Shown here: piece by piece, positions 1 to 15,000 of the stretch | How the letters are laid out: each line of letters starts with the position of its first letter | How positions within the stretch are numbered: the stretch's first letter is position 1 | Source: Saxidomus purpurata | Taxonomy: Eukaryota > Mollusca > Bivalvia > Venerida > Veneridae | Length of the DNA: 64,000 bases | NCBI GenBank assembly: GCA_022818135.1 | Contig: JAFMSR010000001.1 | Location: 37,602,672 to 37,666,671, forward strand | Direction: 5' to 3' | The notes under the pieces: model-generated | What the model was told of the DNA's origin: nothing | Databases searched by the model: none | The model's input: the letters and a program-made list of their open reading frames with translations, nothing else | Made by a program: the position numbers and the translations under genes

Positions 1-84
1 CACTATACATACGTATTTTTTTAAACCTTAAGTTTTCCTCAAAATGCGTATTACATGTATTTATGTTATATGTTTATCGTTCAG

Positions 85-3000
85 CTGGAAAATACTATAT
101 GACTGTAAGGGCAATAAATAAGGTTGAGTATGGTGGACCACTTGCAACCACTATATGCCACACAACTCCTTACGTCATTGATATAACGAATCCGGTTGTG
201 TACGAAATATTTGATATCAAATACAACGAACACCATTTCATCTTAAATGCGGAACAAAACTCTACGTAAGTGGTTTTATATATAAATATTGATAACTAAT
301 TTGATATCAAAAATGATTGTGTATAACTAATGCGTTTTATTATATATTTGCATTATTGCAATAGGATAGCTTTATAAGTAACATACAAGAAAAGATGCTT
401 TTGGTATTTCGTTATCACTTTGCTATTTACACCTCTGAGTCTTGAAATACTTGTTGAAACAGTGTGCCAAAGTCAAGCGCAAGAGTTCGTTCATCAATAT
501 TTAACAGTACAACTGCTACGTTCTGACTAAACTTAGTTTTGAGACAAAGACATTATTTTCTTACGATTCATGAAATAATTTTATTCTTTTAAAACTTTTA
601 TACGCGGACGGAGTCAGAACAGCTATTCAGTTATATTGTTCATTTCTATTGTTTCTAGCGACAAAGAATCTGGAGTTGATTTCATTGAATTATGCATTGG
701 AGACAATCCCAGAAACTGTGATCTTCTGCCTTGGACTAGACGACCATTGTCACAATTCATTAATTATACACATCACATTGAAGATGGAATCCCTGCTTGG
801 ATACGTTTGCGCGTGACAAATCACGGTAGGTACTGCTCTGATTCAATTTCGTTGCAAAGAAAGAATATTTAAATGAATGTCGAAGCCACATATATGTTAG
901 TATCTTGGTTTAGAAATTGAGGCACGGTTATTATTAGAGTTATTTAAAGAGGCACTCCCTACATCTAGCAGATTATATTCTCGAAACATAGATTATGTGT
1001 TCAATGAACGTACAATGATAAATAAATACAATTTCAACATGTCAAGGGAAACCTATGGCGAAAAATGCCTCATTTTACCACAATTAATCAATATAGAGGC
1101 TTTTTGTAATAAATCACATCCACCCATAAATTGTACAACAAAAACTCTACACATATTATTGAATGGTTTACGGTACTGCAGTTTTTTTAAACAGCTGATT
1201 TTATCGATATTGACTGGGAATGGATAGCTATGATGTTTAGGTTAAGTTAAAGTGCTTCCAAAAATTATATTATTTATGTTTTTGAGGTTATTTAGTCGAC
1301 ATCAGTTTTAGGGTATGTCTCTTTAAGTACAACCTGGAAACTTTAAAATGGTACGTTAAACGCTAGGAGTATTGACACTTTGATGGGGGTTATAACCGCA
1401 TTTTAAGATTGCATATCAGATTTATCCTTACCTTCTATTTTCCGTCGTTGTATAATGTGATAATTAATGCGCAACATGACAAAAGGGCCCTTTAATGTAG
1501 AATAATGTGTAACTTTTGAAGTATCAGAGAAACACGTTTGATGTTGGTACTGTTTAAAGGTATATAATTAGAATTTTGCCATGTAACATATTTGTTTGAA
1601 ACTTTAACATCTGATCATTTACACTCATTTATGTTCACTTAGCGCTTAATTCAAGTAAGACTTTCACTGGAGGTATTTTTAAAATTTGATTTCCCTATCC
1701 TGGTTGCCCAACCAATGTGGAGTTATTTTATCATAAGTAAAAACTTGATACACATACTTTGCCTAAGGAAAGATCTAAATATAAGACCTATTGTATTATA
1801 TTTGTGAAATATTTGCATTAAAAATTATATATTTAGATGGAATTCATTAGAAATTCAAGTTTGAAAAGATATTAGTAACTCCCTTTACCTATCTTAGGTG
1901 CGCACCCAAGATAGATTGGAAATAAATGAATTCAGAGGCGACACGTAGGTTTAAAACTTGCATTTTGGTGTAGAATGTTAAAATATTTGTATATCTATCC
2001 AATTCAAATGTAAAAGTCGAAATTATATTGAAATAAAAAAGAAATACTCAACGTTTTAAATACTTTCATGTTAAAGGGGAGTAATAACAAAATTTTATAA
2101 AAGTTAATAAAATGTAAATTTCTGATAGGGATCCAACTCTATGTAATGGGTCTTTTTGTTCAATAAATAAATCTCTAACAGAATATACAAAAAGTAAAAA
2201 TTGTCATAAAATGTTGCTTAAAAGTAATTAACCACCTTTAAAGCACATATACTGGAATACCATCAGAAATTAAACGACAAAAATAGTTATGAATATTTAT
2301 TGACTGAAATGGCTCGTGTTAAAATTCAAACTTTTTGAAACTTGAAACAAAGTGTATATAAGAGAACAGACTCTGAGATTTACAAAAATGTATGGCACAT
2401 GAAAATCAGTCGATCTTTGGCGGAGTAACAATTTTTAAACGTTTGTTAATTATCATAATTATGCATAAATTATGCAAATGAGCTAAAATTTAAATTCGTG
2501 TATATTAGCCTAAAATTAAGATATTTTGAAAAGAAAGACATCATTTGAAAGCTGAATGTCTCTTGTTTTTAAAATACAGTAGGTTCATTAGAATTAGAAG
2601 TAACCTTTACACGTGTCTGTTCACCTAATTAATATTCATGAGCAATACTGACATAAAAATGTTGATGGTATTCATAAACATACTCTTTGAGTTGATGCAT
2701 TGATTTAAACTATAGCATATTTACTTCTAAAGATATGACACATTTGACCCATAAGGGCCCTTTTGTCATGTTGCGCATATTATATTTCTAGTATAACACT
2801 TAATACTTTGGAACATAATTGAATTTACCCGCCCTTTCTGTAAAAGTACCCGTTTATTGTGAACCTATTGATTATATAAAAACCCGGCTCATATGAAAAA
2901 GATATATAAAAACTCTATTGTCTTATTTCTGCTAAGTTTCTGGCTGATTGTTGGGTCATATTTTGGAGTCGTCACTTTTATTGCTACTATTAAATCAAAT

Positions 3001-6000
3001 ATTAGCCACACTGATCCTAATTACTAGACTAAGTACAATGTAGACCAATTACCAAACTTAACTGTTGGATAAATCTATTCATTATACAAATGTAGTAATA
3101 TTAAAGTTATATACATTTTTATTTAATCAAAATAGAACTTAAGCTCTATTGATAATTTCGATGACGTCTATCTGTATGTTTTATTAATTATCATACTAAT
3201 TCCTAAGGATAATAAGGATACAAAGAAAATTAAAGAATATATACCTACTTTTCAGTTGAGTTACACACAGTTGGAAGAGCTGATCAAGCTATCATTGTCG
3301 ATGCAAGTCCACCAAAAGCAGGAACTGTATATGATGGACCTTTGTTTGGAGAGGACTTACAATATACAAAATATTCAAAACAGGTGTGCTTATCTTCAAT
3401 TTTCAACGATAAAACCTTTATAAGTTTCTCTCTGTTTTTATATGTGTCTTCAACGAAGTAGACACATCGCCGGTAAGATCAGGATTCCATATGAAAATAA
3501 AGGTTTTACTGGAATCCTATTAAGTACTTATTACAAATAACATAACAGCACACAGGAAAACCAAGTAAGAATGAGCGTAACCAAAATACTATGAGAAAAA
3601 AAAGATTGAAGGAGGGTTTTATCAATAATGAACATTATCAAAATGAACATGAAACAATTCAAGTGAAAGACGAAAGTCTTTTCATAATATTAACTTGTTT
3701 TAAGAGACAATCCATGAGAACTAAAACTTGACTCTTGTGCCTAAAAGGTATACTAATACAGCACATTATGTACTTAAATTACTAATTTTTTATAATTAAT
3801 TAGTATTGCATTCTTAAAAGACTATGTCTGTAATAGTCATATGATCATTAACGTAAGTATGATGTATGCAATACGAAACAATTAAGGCACAAGGAACAGT
3901 ATACAGCAGGTAAAATGCTTGAGCATTAGCTTATATTCAAAGTAGGTTGGAACGTCTGTTTGGAAAACAGTTACAAATAATTGTGAAATTAAATTAATTT
4001 GTTTAACTATGTTTGTCGTTAAAGACATATTAATGTCTGTAAATAGCTTTGCCAATACTAAAACTATTTTATTGCAGATATGCTTAAACTGGAATGGTTT
4101 CTTCGATCCGGAATCTGGGATATCTTCATATGAAATAGGAGTTGGTACAAAAGCTGGGCTTACAGACATTGCTGAATTAAAGACTCTGAAACAACATGCA
4201 CATTCATATTGTGTATCTTTAGATGAGAATTCTACGTTGATACATGATCATGTTTATTACACTATTGTGTGGGCAAATAATGGAGCAGTAAATCAAAGAA
4301 ATATTTCAGGGACGTCAAACGGAGGTAACGCCAATAATCGTCATCTACATAAACACCTCCTTGACATTTCACTCTTGATTAGTATATGTCTAAAATGTGC
4401 TTGATAATCTAAATCTGGGCTGGTTTCCAACCTGACTCATCACCAAATAATTGGAATAATACCTCTGGGAGGCCAGCATACCAGAATTCCTTTTATTCAG
4501 AAAATTAATGTTCCTGTACTTGCTTAATATCACTTATCTAAGCATCACCACACCTGATAACAATGTTAATGGTTCTTGACCAAGTTTGATTAAACAGTCA
4601 GACTGGCAAATGCACTCTGGACTTTCGGGCTTTAAGTTACCGAGATACAATCAAAATGCCTTTGTCCGGTCTCTTAACTTTGCAGTTCCCACAAAACCTG
4701 ATCATAATGTGTTGGGTATATCATCAAATCTGGATCCAGTTGTTCAAAACTTTAACTAGCGGTAATTAACAGTTAATAGTGCAAGTAGTAGTAGTATTTG
4801 TAATAAAATTTAAGTGACGGTTAATTTAGCAGCCAGTTAAACTTAAAAAACAGCCAGCCCGTTCCAGCACGAAGATATTGATACCACATTAAGAAATTTT
4901 AGCATTAGCGTTTTCATGGAATCTCTATTTGATATGTTACGTAACCCAATCATAATATTTAGTGACATTATAATTCTTTTACTGTTATAACTCACGTTGC
5001 CTTAGTCACTATGATGCTATAAATTGCCCCTTTCAACGCAATTATATGGTATACTTATTGATTATCTTTACATTTACGGTATGATGTACATCAAACAAGT
5101 TCCTGCAGCCGTATTAGAAATATTTTCATCACTTAATATGATATCATATAGCCAATACTTATTCATGACTGGTAACTGAATATTATTTTACCATATTTCC
5201 AGTGCGTGTTGACCTTACCAAGCCCGATAAAGGAATTGCTATTGATGGCGGCTCTGCAAATTTTACAGATATACTATACAGCTCATCCAAATCAACCGTG
5301 CAAGTGCAGTGGAAGAACTTTTATGATAAAGAGTCTGGTATCCGAGAGTATGATGTACAAGTTGAAAGAAAACGGTATAATGTATTCGCAAATGTTTGGT
5401 GTTAAAGTCTAAAGACTTATTTTAAAATTCACTAAGGCAATAGTGAAGGTGTAATTAGTCATTTTAGAGTGCATCGGGCTAGATTATAATGGTACAATTT
5501 TTGGGATTCGTGGAAAAATGGTTGTTAAGTGCAATAGAAGAAAATTTATTAAGATACATCTCTAAAGTTAATCACTTTGGTTGTCAATTTACAACATTTC
5601 TTTCTTTTATTACTGAATTGCCCGGGTCCTTCCGTAAAAAAAAAAGTTCACTTACCATCACTTTTGAAACAAAAGAAACTTTCACAATGTATAAGGCCAC
5701 AACCTCGTGTGACGTTTGGACTTGATCGTATCCACTCTCCCGAGAAATTAAAAAGCTTCCCGAAACTGCAAGCCTGAGCTGTTAGCCGTAGGATTGCCTA
5801 GTAGACCTCTACCAAGATTGTTCAAAGCCCTCCCGACTTAAAAGTGACATCTGGTTTTTTTACAGAGGCTTTACATATGGAACATTTGTTTAATCTGTTC
5901 TGAAACAACAATGCATAGAGTTAAGATATTTAGCATGTGACATTGCCTAGTGAGCCTTTACAATGATTCTTCAAATCTTGACCCACGGGTCAAAATTGAC

Positions 6001-9000
6001 ACTGCCTGTGGTCACATGTTTTTAGATAGGCTTATAAAGAAAAAACTTTAAAAATCTTTATCTCTAAAACCAAAAGGCATAGAGCCTATATATTTGAATG
6101 GTATTAATACATAGGTGAACTTGACAAAAGTTGTTCAAATCTTGACCCCAAGGTCAAAATGGACTCTTTCTGCATTGATGACCTTTTATTATAGCCAATG
6201 GTAGCCATGTGAATGATATAAGGCCATCTTGCCTCTCTTGTTATAGTTATATGCTGAGTGATCTGAAATGAGGATGATATAATAAAACATCAATTTATAG
6301 TGCTGGCAATGACTGGGTAGTAATAAAACAGTGGTCAAAATTTGAGAAGTCCTTAAAAACAGTTGAATGGCGAAATTTCCATCTTGACCACAACGATGAA
6401 GTAAAGAGCACAGTGAAAGCTACAAATGGTGCATTGAACGATGTTGAAACAGAGACGGACGGTTTTATTATCGATCTCACTTCTCCCCTACTCAACCATC
6501 TAAATGACGGCCCGGACATTGGCAGTGATATTGAATTTCAGGTCACTACATAGTTTTCTAAGTTTCTATTCACTTACATGTATGGACAAAATTAGCGCTC
6601 TTTTTATTTATATATTGATTAATTTAGTTTTTCTTTTTACACCTGGATCGTAATTGTTTTTGTTTTTACGAAATATGTTTATTAAACTTAAAAGGAAATA
6701 AGTCGAAAATTCAAAGCCATCTAGGAAAATATGTGATAGATTTCTCTCGTCATAGATAATGTCTATTCTATACTATAATATGGATAGAAAACTTAATAAT
6801 ACCTGAAATAATGAAAATGGACTATAATTATCTAAGTTTGATTATTATTTTTATTTTCAGTTTTGATTTGGTTTTCAAAAGTATATAATTTACTTACACC
6901 CATATCCGTTTTACTCTCAATTTGGTGTTAATGATGAATGCACTGAAAGTTATAAACAGTGATAAATAACATATGTAGCTGCAACTTTTCGACTCTCGAC
7001 GAAAAATCAATTGCCTACAATTAAAAAAATAAATATGAACAAACATCTGACTGCAACGGGCTTTAATGTAGGACAGTGATTCTTTGATTTTTGAGAAAAA
7101 CGATGAGCGTTCACAGAAATGATGGATGGATGGTAATACAAATGTTTAAATCTTTAGGCGCGATGGACATAGAAATACTTTCAAGGTAATTGCAAAAGTT
7201 ATGTAAGTATGTTCTACATTTAGAAGAATATTTTTATTTATCCTTCCTTATAGGTTGATGCAACAATTGTACATGTGAATTTTAAATTTCACGACCCTGA
7301 ATCAGGCGTTTCACGATTAAGATTCCAAATACACGAGCAGCAACACGGGTCAACACGACAGTTTTACCCAGGTACAAGACAAATGTAAACGGATGTATCA
7401 ATTTGTTTATTTAATTTTACTTCTTTGTCCATATTGAATGGTTTTTAAATCTCAGTTTTGGCGTCTTTATCAAACGCTTGTTCTTTCACAGATGATAAAG
7501 CGCACGTCATTTTATGAAACTACGTAATGTCCGTTTACTGAAATGTATATTAGTAAGAATACAAAGAGCTATATTTACAGTTACTTTTGATTTTGAGATA
7601 ACCAATAACTGCACTTTGTTAACAATGTGTGAAGCCCTTTTAAGCAGCGTCTTGAAATTATACCTTGATATTTTTAAAGACTTCAAAATGGTTGTCCTTA
7701 AAAGTTGCCTAACAAATGAAATTAACTTTTACATCAGCAACAAAAGGAAAGTGGATAGAAATAAATGATGGAAATACCACACAGTACGAGCAACCTGGTC
7801 TGAATCTCAGTGTGGGACACAAATACATTTCAAGACTTGTGGTAATAAACGGTGCTGGATTGATTTCCACCTACGAAACAAATGGTTTCATCATAGAAAA
7901 TACACCACCAGAGGTTTGTTCGAATGTCAGTTAAAATGTATACTGCGACACGAAGTGATCCAAATACTTTCACAGTATATCAAATTAACTAACAAGTATA
8001 AATATGCGGTTTTCAGTCTTAGTACATGTAGCTTGGTGCATTTTTAGTGGCCATTGGTTGCATTGAAAGGGTTTGATCTAATATACGCAGTACGAAAGCT
8101 GTTTTTTTGCTAACCCCATAGGCTAGCACATTACATTGTATGTTATTGTAAGAAAACAATGGAGTTCAAATATAAATTATTGGCAAGTTGTATATGCAGT
8201 ATAATTCAACATACTTATATTATTTGAAAATAATAGTTTTTTTAAAACACACTAAATGTTTTTGCAGATAAGTTGGATACGCGTGGGGGTGTTAAGCGGG
8301 TTAGAGCATTTAATCGATGGATATGTGTATCAATCAGATCCAAATGGAATTAAAGTATGTTGGTCAGCAAGTGATCCACAGAGTGGAATAACAGCAATAC
8401 AGTATTCTGTAGGAACCGCACATGGTAATAAACAAATTTAAACTTTATAAATACAAACACAGACCATAGACTCTTACTTATGTCTCTGCATTTATCAAGA
8501 AAATGAGTGAAGTTTTTTAGAAATCTTTGTGAATTTACGTGTGGTAAAAACCTTTGTTACTACAATAGCAAAACATTTCTGTGAACCCTGTTTAAACGAA
8601 TTTTAACGAACTCTCTGTCGAACTCTTAACTAATTTGAATAAGCTAGCTACTGCAAATTATTGAGAAAACTTGTGAACGCTTTTCGGCCTAAATTGTAAT
8701 CAAATCATCATTAATATCGGACAAAAACAAAATAATAATAGCGTAAAGATACGTCTCAAGTTAAAGTTGTTCGTTTAATGCTCTACTATTTCTAACAATC
8801 CCAAAACTAGGCTCAATTTTTTATTTATTTCTTAAATGTTGGAAAATAAAACCTTTCATTGTCTTCTTTGTTGTTTATATCTTAACACACGTGTTGCAGG
8901 TTCGGCGGATATCATGCAATGGACAGAAGCTGAAGTGTCAACCAGCAGTGCATACCTTCCCTGTTCACTAAACATAACAGATACAGAGGGATCTAATGAA

Positions 9001-12000
9001 CCAATTTACTATGCGTCTCTGAAAGCAAGGAATGGGGCGGGGCTCTGGAGTTTCGCGAAAACGTCGTCACCCATAGTGGTTGTCCCAGAGGACGTAACAG
9101 GTTTATATAAAACGTTATACCTTATCGATGCATCTTATTAGCTCACCTGGCTACGCCAGGGTGAGCTTTTCTGATCGATGATTGTCCGTCGTCCGTCAAC
9201 ATTTTGATTCAAATGACATCTCCTCTGAAACCTCTAGGCCAATGTTGATAAAACATGCAGGAATGTTCCTTGCATGAAGCTCTACCAAAATGTTCAAAGA
9301 ATTACATTCCATGGCAGAACTCTGGTTGCTATGGCAACAAATAGGAAAACTTAAAAATCTTCTTCTCTGAAACCACAAGGCCTAGAGCTTAGATATTTGG
9401 ATGTAGCATTGTCTAGTGGACCTCACCAAGATTGTTCAAATTAGACCCCGGGTCAAAATTGACCCCGCGCGGGTGGGTGGGCACTTAGTTTTTGCATAGG
9501 CATATATAGGTAAAACTTTAAAAATCTTCTTCTCTGAAACCACAAGGCCTAGAGCTAATTTTGGCATGTAGCATTGTCTAGTGGACTCTACCAAATTGTT
9601 CAAATTGACCCCTGGGGTCAAAATGACCCCGGGCGGGGGCGCTTAGTTGCATTGACAGAATATATAGGAAAACTTTTAAAATCTTCTTCTCTGAAACCAC
9701 AAGGCCTAGAGCTAAGATATATGGCATGTAGCATTGTCTAGTGGACCTCTACCAAGATTGTTCAAATTGACCCCGGTTCGGAAATTGACCTGGGGGGATG
9801 GTTGCACTTATTTGCATAGGAATATATAGGAAAACTTTAAAAATCTTCTTCTCTGAAACCACAAGGCCTAGAGCTTAGATATTTGGCGTAGCATTGGCTG
9901 TGACCTCTACCAAGATGTTCAATGGCCCCGGATTAAAATTGACCCTGCACGGGGGTCACAGTTTTTCATAGATTTATATAGTAAAAACTTTAAAAATCTT
10001 CTTCTTTGAAACCACAAGGCCTAGAGCTTAGATATTTGGCATGTAGCATTGGCTAGTGACCTCCACCAAGTTTGTTCAAATTATGACCGGGGGGGGGGGT
10101 GGGGCCCCGCCGGGGGTCACTTGGGGGGGGGGGGGGGGGTTTGGGGGGGGGGGGGTTTGGTTTACATAGAGTTTTAGGGACTTGGGAACTTTATGGGAAA
10201 ATCTTTTTTCTGAAACCACAAGGCCTAGAGCATAGATATTTGGCATGTAGCATTGCCTAGTAGACCTCTTCAAAGTGTGTTCAAAGAAGCGCCCTGGGGT
10301 CAAAATTGACCTGCCGGGGTGGGGATCATTTGTTTTACAAAAAGGCGTATATAGGAAAATTTATTTGGTATATAACATTATCTAGGATCTTCCACCAGGC
10401 AAGTGGCTTGTACCAGGGTGATCGATATGGGCCATCTTGCCCCTTTAAATAATCTATTCCGTATTTATTGTATTTGTTTACAGATATTTGCATCAAACTC
10501 TTATATTATTATAAAAGAAATCAGTGTATAAACATTAACGTCTATTTCTGAACAATGCTAAAACTGTACTCTCAATATTAAAAGGCACAGTGCACGATGG
10601 TCCCTATGAAAGTTTGAAGGACGATATCGATTACCAGGCAGATAGCCATACACTTACAATGCGGTTTTCTGGGTTTGAAAGTAGTCTCCATGGTATCATG
10701 GCTTTTGACTGGGCAATTGGCACAGAACCTGGTGATGAGGATGTACAGCCTTTCCTTGAAGACGGGATAATACATAAAGAAGAGGACGATGTTGCAGGAA
10801 ATGGTAAAAACTTTCTTATCAAATGATATTATCAATACACTGTCGGTTTGTAAATTCTGTTATATTCATGTATTTTTTGTATTTGTAAAGAGCTGTATGC
10901 TTTTCATTTTGGGGTAGGATATGTCTTTAAGTCATGGTGCAAGCTTATCAAAGCTTAGTTTATGGAAGTGTTAGTGGCTCGCTATTGTTTATTGCATATG
11001 ACATTTATCTTGAAGAACTTGCACATGACAGACATTTTGAATATTTACTATTGGAGTCGTCAAATGCGTTTCCATTATGAAGTTTAATATAAGAGGTGTG
11101 CTTTCATACTTTTTCTAAGGTCTAACAAGTTCTGGATTTGCTCAAACAGCCGTGGATCTTGATCCCGGAGTAACGTACTTCACGACATTGAGAGCAAAAA
11201 CAAACAAAGGCGATATTCTACAGGCGACTACAAACGGTTTCGTAGTGGACACAACTCCGTCAGAAATTATGTTTAATAAGTAAGAAAATGCTTCAGTATT
11301 ATTGTATAGGGATTGAAATGACATTACGGTTTTAAGCACTAATGTTTATCATTATACTTTTACTCAATGTACATTTTGTATGAATTACTTCGGTAATACA
11401 TGTACTTGAAAAAATATGAAATACATGTAGTTGCAGATCAAAAAGTTGATAATATACGAAGTGGTATGAAAATGATAATTCATTTTTGCAGATTGTCAGA
11501 CATAACATCTATAAATTCCAACATTGTAATATATCAGACGGACGAATCTGTGCTTGAAGCTGCGTGGAATTACTCTGATTCTGAACATTTATTCTTGGAA
11601 AACTATGATAATATCGAGTCTACCTGGTTTTCTGTTGGTTCATTCCCCTTCTCGGACGATGCATATAATCGCACATATCAAAACATTTCATTAGACAATC
11701 AGGGCTCTATACCGGTTGGAGAAGTAAAACCTGCGGTAGCTGGTATGTAACCATGGTTAATCGTTTAAGACATAAAAAACATTTTGAAGCATAGCAGATA
11801 GAAATCATATTAACAGAGCTACATTTTATATGCTTATTTTAGAAATATCAAAAGTTTTCACTTGGGTGACTACGGACATCCGAAAACGCTTTTGGCTGTA
11901 CTAATACATGTACTCAGCGAAACTTGATGACTGGAATGACCATTATCTAGGCTTTTGCTTTTAGAAAGGCATAAGTCACAGGAAAAATAACGTTACTGTC

Positions 12001-15000
12001 ATTTATGAAATTATAATTATTATAATATTGTGCTTGATAATAGTTAAACGTTTCTATTTGTTTAGTACCTTTAATTTCTAAAATGATTATTGCTAGTTAA
12101 TAGGTCTCTTCCTCCAAAGTAAACTCCATTTCTGAATTTTAGCTAGTGTCTATCGTAAGCTTTAAGGTGCGTATGAGCAAGGAATCGTCCAAACTCCATG
12201 ACAGCATGTATAATAAGTAATAAGAATCATTATCATGTCTCAATGAGATAGAAAAAATGTTGCATCAGTTTTTATTATAGTGCTGAATTTCTTCCAGGAG
12301 TCACAAACATAGTTTCGGTGGGTGTTACGAACAAAGCTGGTATTGAAAAGAAAATCGTCTCACCACCTGTGATACAGGATAACACAGCACCAATAGCCGG
12401 ATCTGTAACATGTCCGAAGTTTGTCCAGGTTACAAAAAATGTTTCTTTCATCTTATCATTGTAACACGTTAAGTTAACTGTGTTGTGTTATATAATTTCA
12501 AGAGACAGTTACATGCGCACATGATTCAAAACACGTGCCATGATAATACTAATTCAAATTTTCTATGAAATAGAAATGTTAGCGCTTGCCATTTCGTCTA
12601 GAGGATGGCACGTATCAAATCATATTTCTTTGGTAATAAAGAAAAACGTTGAGTACGCAACACTGAATTAAGTGTATAATAAGATTAGCAACTATAAAGT
12701 TTCAGAATTATTTTACATTGTAGAGCCAATCTGTAATCGAGTGTACATGGACTGGTTTTGGCGACAAAGAAAGTGAAATTGAAATATATCATATTGTCTT
12801 TGGCTCTAAACAAGGTTATGATGACCTAATGATGTCTGAAGAGATACCAGGGGTTACAACAAGATTTTCCGCAAAAGGCAAGTTTAAACAAAACATATTT
12901 ATATATATATTTAGACATAGCTATAACCGAACCGGATAGACACATTGAACATGCATGCGTATTATAATTATTTATTTCAATACATTGTACATATAGCATT
13001 ACAAGAAATATGTTTTAATATCACGAGGTCAAAGTCACTAAACCCAATGAATTTCAACCAGATTTAACCATATAGGGTGTTTCAGTCATAAAAGTTATTA
13101 GTACATATGTTTTCTCGTATGCTACATGTTAACAATGTTGTAGACAACACATTTTTTTTCATAGCGCACGATTGTTTTGTAAATCTTATGTATAAAAAGA
13201 AAGTCTCCTGCAAGTCATTAAAGAAAAAAAATTGCACAATTGTTTTTATCAGAAAACTCCTAAAGATGAAACTGCATATTTGTATCACAAAAACAAGAAT
13301 TTAGTATTTCATATCTATGGTTTATTAAGATGTGAAAAAAGGTCATACAGATGTTTTGTATGCGACCGTAACGGCGGAAAACAGAGTCGGATTATCAGTT
13401 AGTGCCTTCTCTGAAGCCATTGTTGTGGATGACACTCCGCCTTCTCCTGGTATAGTAATCGAGCTTTCAAGTGTGGCACGAGTTGATCCAAATGACATCG
13501 ATAAAACTGTTGAAATGAACAGAAAGGCATGTTCATCTAAAGAAGGTAGGTAGCAATGAACAATGAGCAATGAATGCTTCAATACGATGAAAGCACTTTA
13601 TTATCCATTACCGTTTAGTTCATATCAAACTATCCTATTACCAATATTCAGTAAACTTGGCGATGAAATGACTAATATGTGCCACAAATTATTGTAAAGT
13701 TGTTTTCCTTAAATATATTTATAAATCAATGCAACTCAGTTAACATTTCTTCTCAAGATTGTAGAAAAGACAAAGCTAAGTGCGTGTTTGTTGTTTCATA
13801 TATAACCTGCTTAATTATACTTCAGAATGCTTAAGAATTGATGCTGTTTGCACAGAAGCGTTAACGCATCTTGGCGTTGCCTGGACACACTTCAGTGATG
13901 ACGAGTCTGAAATAACAGAGTATGTCCCTTAAAGAAACATTCTCTGATTTTTGTTTCATAAGTATATTCCCTTGTCCATATATATAGTAAAACTCGCAGT
14001 TTAACGATTTATGCTTAGATAGATGTAAAGAGTGATGTTTGCTTCACAATCTGTTTTGGACCAAAGGACTAGACAACGTTAACCGTCTCCACCATAGTAA
14101 AATAGCTGTTATATAACTAAATATCATCATCCATTTTATATCGTCTTACCTTTTAAAAAAACTATGGGTTCAATCTTTTATTTATAAGATATCAGTTGGC
14201 TATAGGAACGTCTCCCGGAGGTGCGCAAATTTCACCATTTATTTCCCTTTCTCCGGATTTAAATCACTACATTGTGAAAAATATCGATTTGAAAGGACAG
14301 CAGCAGGTTGGTGATACATGTTTATACAAAGTATCATTAACATCAGTTTGCTAACGGAAATGTCTGACATTCAAAATAAATTAATTATATGTATTCAAAT
14401 ACTATAATATATTAGTTTCATTAGATAAGGCTTATGTAAATTTTAGAAAATTTGTGATAAATAGTTACACTCTTCTTTTGTTCATATACATATTGCTTTC
14501 TGGGAGATGATATAAATGCGTCATTTACTCAACATTAGTATGTCTATAAATGTATATTGTTGTCAATAATAAAATTATTTTAGCATAGTTAACACGTTAT
14601 TAAGATAAGAATGGTAGTCTTGAAAACAATGATTATGTGCACTTATACATGTATACTATATTGCTTTCCCTATTATCAAACCTAATTTTGTATACGTTTA
14701 TAAACAGGTGTTTGCAACAGTTAAAGCACTAAACTTCGCAGGACACACCACAAGTGCTTACTCTAATGGGGTATATCTATCTTACATCAGTCAAGGATTA
14801 CCACCTCTACAACACATTGGAGTGTACGACTCTCATCAACATTCCGTTGGAGACGTGTAGGTTCTTGATTATTTTAAGAAGTTACGCAAATTTTATACTA
14901 ATTTGGCTGCTTGAGGTTTTACAATATCAATCAAATGCCTATTAAAGTTTAAAGTACGTGTAGCTGTTTAAATAGTCTATATATATATTTATATGCATAT

